Positions 48,281 through 57,837 of a stretch of DNA of 64,000 nt are shown one piece after another. The stretch is from contig NZ_QJRX01000003.1 in assembly GCF_003205495.1 (NCBI RefSeq), positions 1 through 64,000 on the forward strand, in the 5' to 3' direction. How positions within the stretch are numbered: position 1 is the first letter of the stretch; each line of letters opens with the position of its first letter. Position numbers and translations under genes: made by a program. Under the pieces are notes generated by a model, which saw only the letters and a program-made list of their open reading frames with translations, did not search any database and was not told the origin of the DNA. This DNA is from Aquipseudomonas alcaligenes (lineage in GTDB: Bacteria; Pseudomonadota; Gammaproteobacteria; Pseudomonadales; Pseudomonadaceae).

Positions 48281-49180
48281 GTGAATATATTGACCTTCGA
48301 CCTCAACCTGCTGCGGGTGCTCGATGCCCTGTTGCGCGAGCGCAACGTGTCGCGCGCCGCCGAGCGCCTGGCGTTGAGCCAGCCGGCGGTGAGCAACGCG
48401 CTGAACCGCCTGCGCGACCTGCTCGACGACCCGCTGCTGGTGCGTGTCGGCCGCGCCATGCAGCCGACGCCGCGGGCCCTGGAGCTGGAGGCGCCGATCC
48501 GCGCGGCGCTGCGGCAGATCGAGGAGAGCCTGGGCGAGGGCAGCCGCTTCGAGCCAGCGCGCAGCCGCCAGCGTTTTCGCATCGCCCTGACCGACTACGC
48601 CGAGATGCTGCTGATGCCGCGCCTGCTGGCGCGCCTGGCCGAGCAGGCACCGGGCGTGCGCATCGACGTGCAGCACCTGTCGCCACGCCTGCCGGCCGAG
48701 GCCCTGGAGAAGGGTGAGATCGACCTCGCCCTGGGCCGCTTCGAGGCGTTGCCGCCGCGCTTCGCCGGGGTGCGCTGGATGAGCGAGACCCTGCAGCTGG
48801 TGGCCCGCCGTGACCACCCGCAGCTGCGCGCGGGGCTCGACCTGGAGACCTTCCTGCGCCTGCGCCACCTGTGGGTGCACGGCGGGCAGACCCGTGGCAT
48901 GGTCGAGCAGTGGCTGGGCGAGCATGGCCTGACCCGCGAGATCGTCTACACCACGCCCAACTACCTGCAGGCGGCGCACATCGCCGCCGGCGGCAACCTG
49001 GTGGCGGTGCTGCCGACGCGCCTGGCGCGCTACTTCGCTGGCCTGCTGCCGCTGCAGCTGTTCGACCTGCCGTTCGCCCTGGGGCCCTTCCACCTGGAGA
49101 TCGTCAGCCTCGACCTGCGCCGCCGCGACCAGGCGCTGCAGTGGCTGGTCGCGCGCATCCGCGAAATCGGTCTGGAATAG
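48281..49180 (+). CDS. LysR-family transcriptional regulator
   Basis: This is a regulator of about 299 residues with an N-terminal winged helix (NILTFDLNLLRVLDALLRER and SRAAERLALSQPAVSNALNRL) and a C-terminal periplasmic-binding-like effector domain (about 90-299). GTG 48281 gives the usual LysR N-terminus; GTG 48260 would add seven residues, and neither has a strong ribosome site. It faces the beta-oxidation-like cluster and probably controls it. Confidence 0.87.
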   Translation: MNILTFDLNLLRVLDALLRERNVSRAAERLALSQPAVSNALNRLRDLLDDPLLVRVGRAMQPTPRALELEAPIRAALRQIEESLGEGSRFEPARSRQRFRIALTDYAEMLLMPRLLARLAEQAPGVRIDVQHLSPRLPAEALEKGEIDLALGRFEALPPRFAGVRWMSETLQLVARRDHPQLRAGLDLETFLRLRHLWVHGGQTRGMVEQWLGEHGLTREIVYTTPNYLQAAHIAAGGNLVAVLPTRLARYFAGLLPLQLFDLPFALGPFHLEIVSLDLRRRDQALQWLVARIREIGLE

Positions 49181-49220
49181 GGCTTCCTATACTCAAGCCA
49201 TCGCAACTGGAGGGATGGCT

Positions 49221-49871
49221 ATGGGCAGGCGGTACTGGGCGCTGGCGCTGGCGCTGGCGTGGCTGTGTTCGCCGCTGGCGGCGGCGACTCTGGAGGTGCA
49301 GTTGCGCGATGACCAGGGCCGGCCGCTGAGCGAGGCGGTGCTGTGGATCGAGCCGGGACCCGTGCAGGCGTTGCCACTCGCGGCCCATGTCGACCAGCGC
49401 AAGCGCCAGTTCGTGCCCTATATCCTCGCTGTACAGACCGGCACCCGGGTGAGTTTCCCCAACGCCGACCCGATCAACCACCACGTCTATTCCTTCTCCG
49501 CCGCCAAGCGCTTCGAGCTGCGCCTGCAGAAGAGCAGCGAGGCGCCGCAGGAGGTGCTGTTCGACAAGCCCGGCCTGGTCACCCTGGGCTGCAACATCCA
49601 CGACTGGATGCTCGGCTTCGTGCTGGTGCTGGACAGCCCCTGGTTCGCCCAGACCGATGCCCGGGGGCTGGCGCGCATCGACTACACGCCCTCCGCCGGC
49701 CAGCGCCTGCACCTGTGGCACCCGCGCATCGCCGATGCCCCGGCGCAGCTGGTCCGCGCGCTGGACGGTGCAGGGCCGGTGAACTGGCAGCTGGTCGCGC
49801 CGCTCAGGCCAGACCCGCGGCCCAAGGAGCCCCAGGGGCGACCCAAGGGCAAGGGCGGCTACGCGCCATGA
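49221..49871 (+). CDS. Cupredoxin-like periplasmic protein
   Basis: This 216-residue exported protein has a signal peptide (about 1-22) and a plastocyanin/methylamine-utilisation-like fold. The type 1 copper ligands are recognisable as His87/His88 in INHHVYSFS, then Cys124, His127 and Met130 in the C-x2-H-x2-M motif GCNIHDWM. A basic, Pro/Lys/Gly-rich tail follows (RPKEPQGRPKGKGGY). Start 49221 is preferred, since the GGAGG at 49209 would be too close to ATG 49215. Its stop overlaps the start of the GGDEF/EAL gene. Copper binding is inferred. Confidence 0.85.
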   Translation: MGRRYWALALALAWLCSPLAAATLEVQLRDDQGRPLSEAVLWIEPGPVQALPLAAHVDQRKRQFVPYILAVQTGTRVSFPNADPINHHVYSFSAAKRFELRLQKSSEAPQEVLFDKPGLVTLGCNIHDWMLGFVLVLDSPWFAQTDARGLARIDYTPSAGQRLHLWHPRIADAPAQLVRALDGAGPVNWQLVAPLRPDPRPKEPQGRPKGKGGYAP

Positions 49872-52219
49872 GCCTGCGCGGCAAGATCCTCGGTTTCTTC
49901 CTGCTGCTGCTGGTGGCGCTGATGCTGCTGCTGGCGCTACTGGTCTACCGCTCCACCTTCGGCCACAGCCTGCAGCAGGTGCAGGCGCAGCTGGGCTTCG
50001 CCCACCGCGTGCTGGCCAACGAGCTGCACAGCCGGCGCCAGGCGCAGAGCGCCATGGCCGAGCTGATCGCCAAGGACTTCACCCTGCTCGGCGAGATCGC
50101 CGACCTGGTGACCAGTCCGCAGCAGGAGGCGCAGTCGCTGTCCGCCGCGCTGGAGTCCTTCGCCTCGCGCAGCCAGGCCGGCTTCGCCCTGGTGCTGGCG
50201 CCGGACGGCCTGGTGCTGGCCGGCACCAGTACCGAGCTGGAGCCCGGCATGCGCCTGCCCTGGGCCGGGCTGCTGAACGCGGCCGAACCGGACAGCGCCG
50301 AGCGCCTGGTGGTGCTCGATGGTCGCGTGCTGCATATCAACCTGACGCCGATCTTCGCCCCGCGCCCCAACCTGATGGGCTGGCTGCTGATGGCCTTCGA
50401 GCTGGACGATGCGGCCGTCAGCCACCTGGCCGAGCTCAGCGGTGCCGACGTGGCGCTGCTCGACGGCGCGCCCGGCGCCTACCGGGTGCTAGCCAGCAAC
50501 CTGGCCGATCTGCCACGCGCCGAGCTGGGCGGCAGCCATTTGCCGGACAGCGCCGAGGTCTTCCGTTTTCCCCTGCAGGGCCTGGAACAGCTGGCCCTGC
50601 GTGCACCGCTGGCCGGTACCGATGGCGACCTGCAGGTGCTGCTGATGCGCTCGCTGTCCGCCGAACTGGCCCACTACCGGCCATTGCAGTGGCAGCTGGC
50701 GGGCATCTTCGCCGCCGCCCTGCTGCTGGCCGGGCTCGGCGCCCTGTGGATCGCCAACACGGTGAGCCGGCCACTGGCGCAGATGGTGGAGAACGTGCGG
50801 CGTATCGCCGGCGGCGACTACCAGGCCAGCGTGGCCAGCCAGGCCGGTGGCGAGGTCGGCCTGCTGGCCCGCGAGTTCGTCGCCATGCAGCGCGGCATCG
50901 CCGAGCGCGAGGCCACCATCGGCTTCCTCGCCTACCGCGACCCGCTGACCCAGCTGGCCAATCGCAACCGTTTCGCCGCCGAGCTGCAGCAGGCCCTGGC
51001 CCAATGCCCGGCGGGGGAGGGCGTGGCGGTGCTGCTGATGGACCTGGACAACTTCAAGGACCTCAACGATACCCTCGGCCACGAGGCCGGCGACCAGTTG
51101 CTGTGCCTGCTCGCGCGGCGCCTGCAGGAGTTGCTGCGCGAGGGCGAGCAGCTGGCGCGCCTCGGCGGGGACGAGTTCGCTCTGCTGCTGCCGCGCTGCC
51201 ACCCGGGCGACCTGATACCGGCCGCAGAGCACTACCGCGGCGCCCTGCAGCAGCCCTTCGTGGTACGCGGCATCGGCATGACCCTCAACGCCACCCTCGG
51301 CATCGCCCTGCATCCGGACCATGGCGAGAGTGCCGGCAGCCTGCTGCAGCATGCCGAGGTGGCCATGTACTGGGGCAAGGCGCAGCACGCGCCCTATGCG
51401 CTGTACCGCCCGGAGCTGGATCGTCACAGCCTGGTGCGCCTGGCGCTGATGAGCGAGCTAAAGGGCGCGGTGGAGCAGGGCCAGCTGAGCCTGTACTTCC
51501 AACCCAAGCTGGAGATTCGGGCGCGCCGCCTGCTCGGGGTGGAGTGCCTGGTGCGCTGGATTCATCCGGTGCACGGCTTCGTCCCCCCGGACGAGTTCAT
51601 CCCCCTGGCCGAGCAGACCGGCAACGTCTGCGCGCTGACCCGCTGGGTGGTGCGTACCGCCCTGGCGCAGAGCCGCGCCTGGCATGACCAGGGGCTGGAC
51701 CTGAAGGTAGCGGTCAACGTCTCCGCGCTGGACCTGGCCGATCCCGGCTTCGCCGGCTATATCGCCACCCAGCTGGCCGAGCACGGCGTGCCGCCGGCCG
51801 GCCTGGTGGTAGAAATCACCGAGAGCGCGGTGATGGCCGACCCCGAACTGGCCATGGGCCAGCTGCAGCAGCTGTGCGAGCTCGGCGTGCGCCTGTCGAT
51901 CGACGACTACGGTACCGGCTACTCCAGCATGGCCCAGCTCAAGCGCCTGCCGGTGCACGAGCTGAAGATCGACAAGTCCTTCGTCCAGGACCTGCTGAGC
52001 AACCCGGACGACGACATCATCGTCCGCTCCACCGTCGAGCTGGGCCACAACATGGGGCTCAGGGTGGTGGCCGAGGGCGTGGAGACGGACGCCGTGCTGC
52101 AGCGCCTCGACCAGCTCGGCTGCGACATCGCCCAGGGCTACCTGCTGAGCAAGCCGCTGGCGCCGCAGGCCTTTGCCGACTGGCTGGCGCAGACCCACTG
52201 GGGCCTGCCGCGTCTCTAG
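49868..52219 (+). CDS. Membrane-bound GGDEF-EAL c-di-GMP enzyme
   Basis: This 783-residue protein makes or breaks c-di-GMP. TM1 is at about 7-27 and a large periplasmic domain follows to about 277 (double-Cache-like, not clearly identified). TM2 lies near 278-298, then a HAMP linker, a GGDEF domain with intact GGDEF at 433-437 (the I-site position reads REGE, not RxxD), and an EAL domain. The EAL motif is ECL at 559-561, and IDDYGTGYSS, LKIDKSF and AEGVET are conserved. ATG overlaps the cupredoxin-like stop (ATGA), suggesting the periplasmic protein signals to it. Confidence 0.9.
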   Translation: MSLRGKILGFFLLLLVALMLLLALLVYRSTFGHSLQQVQAQLGFAHRVLANELHSRRQAQSAMAELIAKDFTLLGEIADLVTSPQQEAQSLSAALESFASRSQAGFALVLAPDGLVLAGTSTELEPGMRLPWAGLLNAAEPDSAERLVVLDGRVLHINLTPIFAPRPNLMGWLLMAFELDDAAVSHLAELSGADVALLDGAPGAYRVLASNLADLPRAELGGSHLPDSAEVFRFPLQGLEQLALRAPLAGTDGDLQVLLMRSLSAELAHYRPLQWQLAGIFAAALLLAGLGALWIANTVSRPLAQMVENVRRIAGGDYQASVASQAGGEVGLLAREFVAMQRGIAEREATIGFLAYRDPLTQLANRNRFAAELQQALAQCPAGEGVAVLLMDLDNFKDLNDTLGHEAGDQLLCLLARRLQELLREGEQLARLGGDEFALLLPRCHPGDLIPAAEHYRGALQQPFVVRGIGMTLNATLGIALHPDHGESAGSLLQHAEVAMYWGKAQHAPYALYRPELDRHSLVRLALMSELKGAVEQGQLSLYFQPKLEIRARRLLGVECLVRWIHPVHGFVPPDEFIPLAEQTGNVCALTRWVVRTALAQSRAWHDQGLDLKVAVNVSALDLADPGFAGYIATQLAEHGVPPAGLVVEITESAVMADPELAMGQLQQLCELGVRLSIDDYGTGYSSMAQLKRLPVHELKIDKSFVQDLLSNPDDDIIVRSTVELGHNMGLRVVAEGVETDAVLQRLDQLGCDIAQGYLLSKPLAPQAFADWLAQTHWGLPRL

Positions 52220-52239
52220 GCTCCGGCGTTCGCCCCGAC

Positions 52240-53724
52240 TTACAGCGGGGCTGCGAGCGGTTCGGCTGTCGCCGGCGAGGAGAACTGCAGGCAGCCATCC
52301 TCGAGGCGGGCGTAGCGCAGCAGGAGCAGGTCCAGCAGGTAGTTCTGGTACAGCTTCCAGGGCAGGCGGTCGCCCTGGCTTGGCAGCAGGTGGGCGGCGC
52401 GGCGGATGTAGCCGGACTGCAGGTCGAGGAAAGGCGTCGGGCGTACCCGGCCGCTGGGCTCGCGCGGGGTCACCTGGCGCATGCCGCTGGCCTCCATGTG
52501 GCGCAGCAGGCGGCACAGGTACTGGCAGGAGAGGTCGGCCTTGAGGGTCCAGCTGGCGTTGGTGTAGCCCAGTACCACGGCGGCATTGGGCAGGTCGCGC
52601 AGCATGATGCCGCGGTAGCCCATGCTTTGCGCGGCGTCGAAGGGCTGGCCGTCGACCGCCAGCTGCATGCCGCCGAACAGCTGCAGCTGCAGGCCGGTGG
52701 CGCTGACGATGGTGTCGGCGGCCAGCTCGCGGCCGGACTGCAGGCGGACGCCGCCGGCGGTGAGGCACTCGATCGGCTCGGTGACCATGTCCGCCTGGCC
52801 GCTGCGCAGCGCGGCGAACAGGTCGCCGTCCGGCACGGCGCAGACCCGCTCGTCCCAGGGCCGGTAGCGCGGGCTGAAGTGGCGCATGTCGAAGTCCGCA
52901 TCCAGCTGCCGCCGCACCAGGCCCAGCAGCAGGCGCCGCACCAGGCCGGGGAAGCTCCTGGCCAGCTTGTGGAAGAGCATCTGCAGGGCCACGTTGCGGG
53001 TGCGCGCGATGCGGTACACCCAGGTTTCCGGCAGCAGCTTGCGCAGCCCGGCGAGCAGGCGGTCGTGCTGCGGCAGGTTGATCACGTAGCTCGGCGAGCG
53101 CTGCAGCAGGGTCACCTGCGCGCCGCGTGCCGCCAGCGCTGGCACCAGGGTCACGGCGGTGGCGCCGCTGCCGATCACCACGATGCGCCGGCCGGCCGGG
53201 TCATAGTCCTGCGGCCAGTGCTGCGGGTGGATGAAGGTGCCCCGGTAGTCCGCGCGCCCCGGGAAGTCCGGGGTGTAGCCGGCCTCGTAGCGGTAGTAGC
53301 CGGTGCACAGCAGCAGGAAGCGGCAACTCAGGTGCCGCGGCTCGGCCTCGTCGGCGCAGCGTACCTGCAGGGTCCAGGTGGCGCTGGCGCTGTCCCAGTC
53401 GGCGCGCAGCACCCGGTGGCGGTAGCGGATCAGCGTGTCGACGCCGTGTTCGCGGGCGGTGTCCGCGAGGTAGCGGCGGATCGCCGGGCCGTCGGCGATG
53501 GCCTGCGCATCGGTCCAGGGGCGGAAGCCGTAGCCCAGGGTGTACATGTCCGAGTCGGAGCGGATGCCCGGGTAGCGGAACAGGTCCCAGGTGCCGCCCA
53601 GCGCCTCGCGCCCCTCGAGGATGGCCAGGCGCTGGCCCGGCAGCTCGCGGCGCAGGTGGCAGGCGGCGCCGATGCCGGAAAGGCCGGCGCCGACGATCAG
53701 GACATCCAGGTGTTCGATGGACAT
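52240..53724 (-). CDS. Flavin-containing monooxygenase, Baeyer-Villiger type
   Basis: This 494-residue enzyme has an FAD motif VLIVGAGLSGIGAACHLRR (about 8-26), LGGTWDLFRYPGIRSDSDMY, the BVMO/FMO fingerprint YRGTFIHPQHWPQ (about 156-168), and the NADPH motif IVVIGSGATAVTLVPAL (about 180). Family members insert oxygen next to ketones or oxidise heteroatoms. It converges with the GGDEF/EAL gene without an obvious terminator and is divergent from the PPK2 gene. Confidence 0.9.
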   Translation of the reverse strand: MSIEHLDVLIVGAGLSGIGAACHLRRELPGQRLAILEGREALGGTWDLFRYPGIRSDSDMYTLGYGFRPWTDAQAIADGPAIRRYLADTAREHGVDTLIRYRHRVLRADWDSASATWTLQVRCADEAEPRHLSCRFLLLCTGYYRYEAGYTPDFPGRADYRGTFIHPQHWPQDYDPAGRRIVVIGSGATAVTLVPALAARGAQVTLLQRSPSYVINLPQHDRLLAGLRKLLPETWVYRIARTRNVALQMLFHKLARSFPGLVRRLLLGLVRRQLDADFDMRHFSPRYRPWDERVCAVPDGDLFAALRSGQADMVTEPIECLTAGGVRLQSGRELAADTIVSATGLQLQLFGGMQLAVDGQPFDAAQSMGYRGIMLRDLPNAAVVLGYTNASWTLKADLSCQYLCRLLRHMEASGMRQVTPREPSGRVRPTPFLDLQSGYIRRAAHLLPSQGDRLPWKLYQNYLLDLLLLRYARLEDGCLQFSSPATAEPLAAPL

Positions 53725-53845
53725 GCGTGCTCCTCGTGGCGTGGCGTCGGATCAGCCTAGCGCGCCGTTGATCCGGCGCAAGGCAGCCTCGGCTCCAGGG
53801 TCTAGGCTGATAGCCATGACTGTCCACCCACAACAGGAGTTCGCC

Positions 53846-54661
53846 ATGGCCAAAGCCAAGGACAAAAGCGTCAAGCCGCAGGTTGCTGCGCAGAAGCTCG
53901 GGCGCAAGGACTACGAGAAGGCCCTGGCGCAGCTGCACGTCGAGCTGGTCAAGCTGCAGCAGTGGGTGGTGGCCAGTGGGGCCAAGGTGGTGATCGTCTT
54001 CGAGGGGCGCGATGGCGCCGGCAAGGGCGGCACCATCAAGGCGCTCACCGAGCGGGTCAGTCCCAGGGTGTTCCGCGTGGTGGCGCTGCCGGCGCCGACC
54101 GAGCGGGAGAAGAGCCAGATGTATGTGCAGCGTTACCTGACGCAGATGCCGGCGGCCGGCGAGATCGTGATCTTCGACCGCAGCTGGTACAACCGCGCCG
54201 GCGTGGAGCGGGTCATGGGTTTCTGCAGCGAGGCGCAGGTGAAGAAGTTCCTCGCCCTGGCGCCGCTGTTCGAGCGCACCATGGTTGAGTCGGGGATCAT
54301 CCTGCTCAAGTACTGGCTGGAGGTCAGCCCGGAAGAGCAGGAGCGGCGTCTGCACGCGCGCATCGACGACGGGCGCAAGGTGTGGAAGCTGTCGCCCATG
54401 GACATCAAGTCGTTCGACCGCTGGGACGACTACACCCGCGCCCGCGACGAGATGTTCGAGTCCACCGACACGCCCTGGGCGCCCTGGTTCGTCGCCCGCT
54501 CGGAGGACAAGAAACGGGTGCGCCTGAACCTGATCAGCCACCTGTTGCAGCAGATTCCCTACCAGCCGGTGGAGCAGCCCAAGGTCAAGCTGCCCAAGCG
54601 CAAGATCGGCAAGTACCAGCCGGCCAACTACCCGTTCAAGTACATCGCCGAGCCCTTCTGA
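53846..54661 (+). CDS. ppk2: Polyphosphate kinase 2 (PPK2)
   Basis: This 271-residue PPK2 makes nucleoside triphosphates or diphosphates from polyphosphate. Walker A is VIVFEGRDGAGKGG (about 49-62), Walker B IVIFDRSWYNRAGVERV (about 109-125), with lid-module residues in LHARIDDGRKVWKLSP. This is the canonical form, unlike the class III-like paralogue at 25980. The start ATG 53846 follows AGGAG. It precedes a DUF2235 gene in the same direction by 85 nt. Confidence 0.92.
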   Translation: MAKAKDKSVKPQVAAQKLGRKDYEKALAQLHVELVKLQQWVVASGAKVVIVFEGRDGAGKGGTIKALTERVSPRVFRVVALPAPTEREKSQMYVQRYLTQMPAAGEIVIFDRSWYNRAGVERVMGFCSEAQVKKFLALAPLFERTMVESGIILLKYWLEVSPEEQERRLHARIDDGRKVWKLSPMDIKSFDRWDDYTRARDEMFESTDTPWAPWFVARSEDKKRVRLNLISHLLQQIPYQPVEQPKVKLPKRKIGKYQPANYPFKYIAEPF

Positions 54662-54746
54662 GCGAGGCCACATCCGCGGTGGGATCGAACGCCGTCTTTC
54701 CCGAGAGCCATTGCCAGGCAGGCGCAGCGCGCCAAGGAGGCAGCCC

Positions 54747-55793
54747 ATGGCAGAGCAGAAAGAGCGCCTGATCCTGCTGTTCGACGGCACCTGGAACGAT
54801 CCGCAGGACCGCACCAACGTCTATCGCCTGTCGCGCTGCCTCGAGGATTTCGACGGCAAGCTGCGCCAGCGTTTCTTCTACGACCCCGGCGTGGGCACCA
54901 CGCCGCTGACCCGCTTGGCCGGCGGGGCCTTCGGCAGCGGCCTGAGCCGCAACCTGCTGGAGGGCTACGACTGGCTGGTGCGGCGCTACCTGCAGGGCAG
55001 CGAGATCTTCGTCTTCGGCTTCAGCCGTGGCGCCTACACCGCGCGCAGCCTGGTCGGCATGCTGCGCAAGTGCGGCCTGCTGCACACTTCGACGCCCGTG
55101 CTGCTGAAGCAGGCCGAGGCGCTCTATCGCAACAAGGCGGTGGCGCCTGACGACAGCCTGGCCTGTGGCTTCCGGCAGAAGTACAGCCGCGATGTGGAAG
55201 TGGCCCTGGTCGGCGTGTGGGACACGGTCGGCGCGCTCGGCGTACCGGGCACCCGGGTCTCGGAGCGCGGCCTGTATGCCTGGCACGACACCCAGCTGTC
55301 GAAGATCGTGCGCCGCGCCTACCACGCGATGGCTCTGGACGAATTTCGCGCGGCCTACGATGTGGCGCCGTGGGCCGGCCAGCACAAGCCCGGGCAGCTG
55401 GAGGTGGAGCAGCGCTGGTTCATCGGCGCCCATGCCAACGTGGGCGGTGGTTACGAGCAGGACGCGCTGTGCGAACTGCCGCTGGCCTGGATGCTGCGCA
55501 AGGCCGCCGACGCCGGGCTCAGGCTGAAGCTGCCGCCGCTGGTCGAAGACGCCTGGATGGGGCGCCCGGCAGCGTCCTACGAGGACTTCATGGGGGGCGC
55601 TTATGCCGCCTGGCGCAGGGCCTGGCGCGGTGGCGACGGTCGTCACTACCGGCTGTTCGATCGGGACGACAGGGGCAACCGGGCGCTGGGGGTGACGGTC
55701 GATCCGTCGGTCTGGCGGCGCTGGCGACAGGATGCGGGCTATCGCCCGCGGACCCTGACCGACGCCGGGGTGCAGCCGCCGCACGACGCCTGA
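54747..55793 (+). CDS. DUF2235 alpha/beta hydrolase
   Basis: This 348-residue protein has a DUF2235 fold: LILLFDGTWND at the N-terminus, the nucleophile Ser93 in FGFSRGAYTAR, GVWDTVGALG and HANVGGGYE (probable His). The family includes type VI secretion phospholipase effectors and housekeeping hydrolases; no T6SS genes are nearby, so no effector claim is made. AAGGAGG lies 7 nt before ATG 54747. It converges on uraA. Confidence 0.85.
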   Translation: MAEQKERLILLFDGTWNDPQDRTNVYRLSRCLEDFDGKLRQRFFYDPGVGTTPLTRLAGGAFGSGLSRNLLEGYDWLVRRYLQGSEIFVFGFSRGAYTARSLVGMLRKCGLLHTSTPVLLKQAEALYRNKAVAPDDSLACGFRQKYSRDVEVALVGVWDTVGALGVPGTRVSERGLYAWHDTQLSKIVRRAYHAMALDEFRAAYDVAPWAGQHKPGQLEVEQRWFIGAHANVGGGYEQDALCELPLAWMLRKAADAGLRLKLPPLVEDAWMGRPAASYEDFMGGAYAAWRRAWRGGDGRHYRLFDRDDRGNRALGVTVDPSVWRRWRQDAGYRPRTLTDAGVQPPHDA

Positions 55794-55812
55794 GGCAGCG
55801 TGCGGCGCATCC

Positions 55813-57078
55813 TCAGATTTCCGGATCGATCTGCGGGTGCTTGTGCCAGGCGCTGCCGCCGGGCAGCAACAGGTTCAGCGCCAAGGCGGCGATGGCGCAC
55901 AGGGAGATGCCGGAAAGGGCGAATTCCTGGCCGCCGATGACCATGCCGCCGATGCCGAACACCAGGGTCACCGAGACGATGATCAGGTTGCGTGCCTCGG
56001 ACAGGTCGACCTGGTGGCGGATCAGGGTGTTCAGGCCGACCACCGCGATGGAGCCGAACAGCAGGCAGAGGATGCCGCCCATCACCGGCACCGGGATGGC
56101 CTGCAGCGCCGCGCCGAACTTGCCGATGAAGGCCAGGGCGATGGCGAACACGGCGGCCCAGGTCATGATCTTCGGGTTGAAGTTCTTGGTCAGCATCACC
56201 GCGCCGGTCACCTCGGCGTAGGTGGTGTTGGGCGGGCCGCCGAACAGGCCGGCGGCCGAGGTGGCCAGGCCGTCGCCAAGCAGGGTGCGGTGCAGGCCGG
56301 GCTTCTTGATGAAGTTGTTGCCGGTGACGCTGCCGATGGCCACCACCCCGCCGATATGCTCGATGGCCGGAGCCAGGGCCACCGGCACTATGTAGAGGAT
56401 GGCGCCCCAGTGCAGCTCGGGGGCGACGAAGGCCGGCAGCGCCAGCCAGGGCGCGGCGGCGATGGCGTCGGTCTTGATCACGCCGAAGAAGGCGGCCAGC
56501 AGGCAGCCCACGGCGATGCCGGCGAGGATCGGCACCAGGCGCAGCAGCCCCTTGCCGAGCACGGCCACCAGCAGGGTGGTGACCAGTGCCGGCATGGAGA
56601 TCAGCATGGCGGTCTGGTAGGGCACCAGCTCCATGGCGCCGTCGCCGCTCTTGCCCATGGCCATGTTCACCGCCACCGGCGACAGGGCCAGGCCGATGGA
56701 GATGATCACCGGCGCGATCACCACCGGCGGCAGCAGGCGGTCGATGAAGCCGGCGCCACGCACCCGCACCAGCGCGCTGAGCACCACGTAGACCAGGCCG
56801 GCGGCGACTATGCCGCCGAGCACCGCGGGCAGGCCGAACTGGCCCTTGGCGGCGATGATCGGCGCGATGAAGGCGAAGCTCGACGCCAGGAACACCGGCA
56901 CCTGGCGGCCGGTGACCAGCTGGAACAGCAGGGTGCCGACGCCGGCGGTGAACAGCGCCACGTTAGGGTCCATGCCGGTGATCAGCGGCATCAGCACCAG
57001 GGCACCGAAGGCCACGAAGAGCATCTGCGCGCCGGAGATCACCTGGCGCCAGAGGGGGTCGTTGAACTGCTGGGTCAT
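55813..57078 (-). CDS. uraA: UraA, uracil permease (NCS2 family)
   Basis: This 421-residue membrane protein has about 14 hydrophobic segments and the NCS2 signature GSVTGNNFIKKPGLHRTLLG plus GPPNTTYAEVTGAV. It imports uracil with protons. It starts 3 nt behind upp, which converts uracil to UMP, so transport and salvage are made together. It lacks an obvious terminator before the convergent DUF2235 gene. Confidence 0.95.
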   Translation of the reverse strand: MTQQFNDPLWRQVISGAQMLFVAFGALVLMPLITGMDPNVALFTAGVGTLLFQLVTGRQVPVFLASSFAFIAPIIAAKGQFGLPAVLGGIVAAGLVYVVLSALVRVRGAGFIDRLLPPVVIAPVIISIGLALSPVAVNMAMGKSGDGAMELVPYQTAMLISMPALVTTLLVAVLGKGLLRLVPILAGIAVGCLLAAFFGVIKTDAIAAAPWLALPAFVAPELHWGAILYIVPVALAPAIEHIGGVVAIGSVTGNNFIKKPGLHRTLLGDGLATSAAGLFGGPPNTTYAEVTGAVMLTKNFNPKIMTWAAVFAIALAFIGKFGAALQAIPVPVMGGILCLLFGSIAVVGLNTLIRHQVDLSEARNLIIVSVTLVFGIGGMVIGGQEFALSGISLCAIAALALNLLLPGGSAWHKHPQIDPEI

Positions 57079-57080
57079 GC

Positions 57081-57719
57081 TCAGGCGTCCTTCTGCTTGG
57101 TGCCGAAGATCTTGTCGCCGGCATCGCCCAGGCCGGGAATGATGTAGCCGTGTTCGTTGAGGCGCTGGTCGATGGAGGCGGTGTAGATCACCACGTCAGG
57201 GTGGGCGTCCTCGACCGCCTGGATGCCTTCCGGCGCGGCGACCAGGACCATGGCGCGGATTTCCTTGCAGCCGGCCTTCTTCAGCAGGTCGATGGTGGCG
57301 ACCAGGGAGCCGCCGGTGGCCAGCATGGGGTCGACGATCAGCGCCAGGCGCTCGTCGATCTCCGGCGCCAGCTTCTCCAGGTAGGTGTGCGCCTGCAGGG
57401 TCTCCTCGTTGCGGGCGATGCCCACGGCGCTGACCTTGGCTCCCGGCACCAGGCTTAGCACGCCGTCGAGCATGCCGATGCCGGCACGCAGGATCGGCAC
57501 CACGGTGATCTTCTTGCCGGCGATCTTCTCCACCTGCACCGGCCCGGCCCAGCCCTGGATCTCGTAACTTTCCAGCGGCAGGTCGTTGGTCGCCTCGTAG
57601 GTCAGCAGGGCGCCCACTTCCTGGGCCAGTTCGCGAAAATTCTTGGTACTGATGTCGGCGCGACGCATCAGGCCGAGCTTGTGGCGGATCAGCGGGTGGC
57701 GGATCTCACGGATGGGCAT
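57081..57719 (-). CDS. upp: Upp, uracil phosphoribosyltransferase
   Basis: Upp makes UMP from uracil and PRPP. The 212-residue protein has [12 protein letters not shown] near 80 and the PRPP loop [20 protein letters not shown] near 128, with the C-terminal [16 protein letters not shown]. The start at 57719 gives the family N-terminus [19 protein letters not shown]. It heads the upp-uraA operon. Confidence 0.96.
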   Translation of the reverse strand: MPIREIRHPLIRHKLGLMRRADISTKNFRELAQEVGALLTYEATNDLPLESYEIQGWAGPVQVEKIAGKKITVVPILRAGIGMLDGVLSLVPGAKVSAVGIARNEETLQAHTYLEKLAPEIDERLALIVDPMLATGGSLVATIDLLKKAGCKEIRAMVLVAAPEGIQAVEDAHPDVVIYTASIDQRLNEHGYIIPGLGDAGDKIFGTKQKDA

Positions 57720-57837
57720 GCGGAGTTCTCCGGGCGGGCAAAAATTCTGGCTAGAGTAAAGCACTGCTGATGCCAGATAGAAGCCGCGCAGTTTACCGAT
57801 TCGCCTGAGCGAATGGTCAGAAAATACGCCGCCAGGC

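Noticed and set aside
52240..52300. Terminator between the GGDEF/EAL and monooxygenase genes
   Set aside because: The 20-nt gap has no stem with a T run; any hairpin lies within coding sequence and is not convincing.
54747..55793. Type VI secretion phospholipase effector
   Set aside because: DUF2235 also occurs in non-secreted proteins; no VgrG, PAAR, immunity protein or T6SS gene is in the window.
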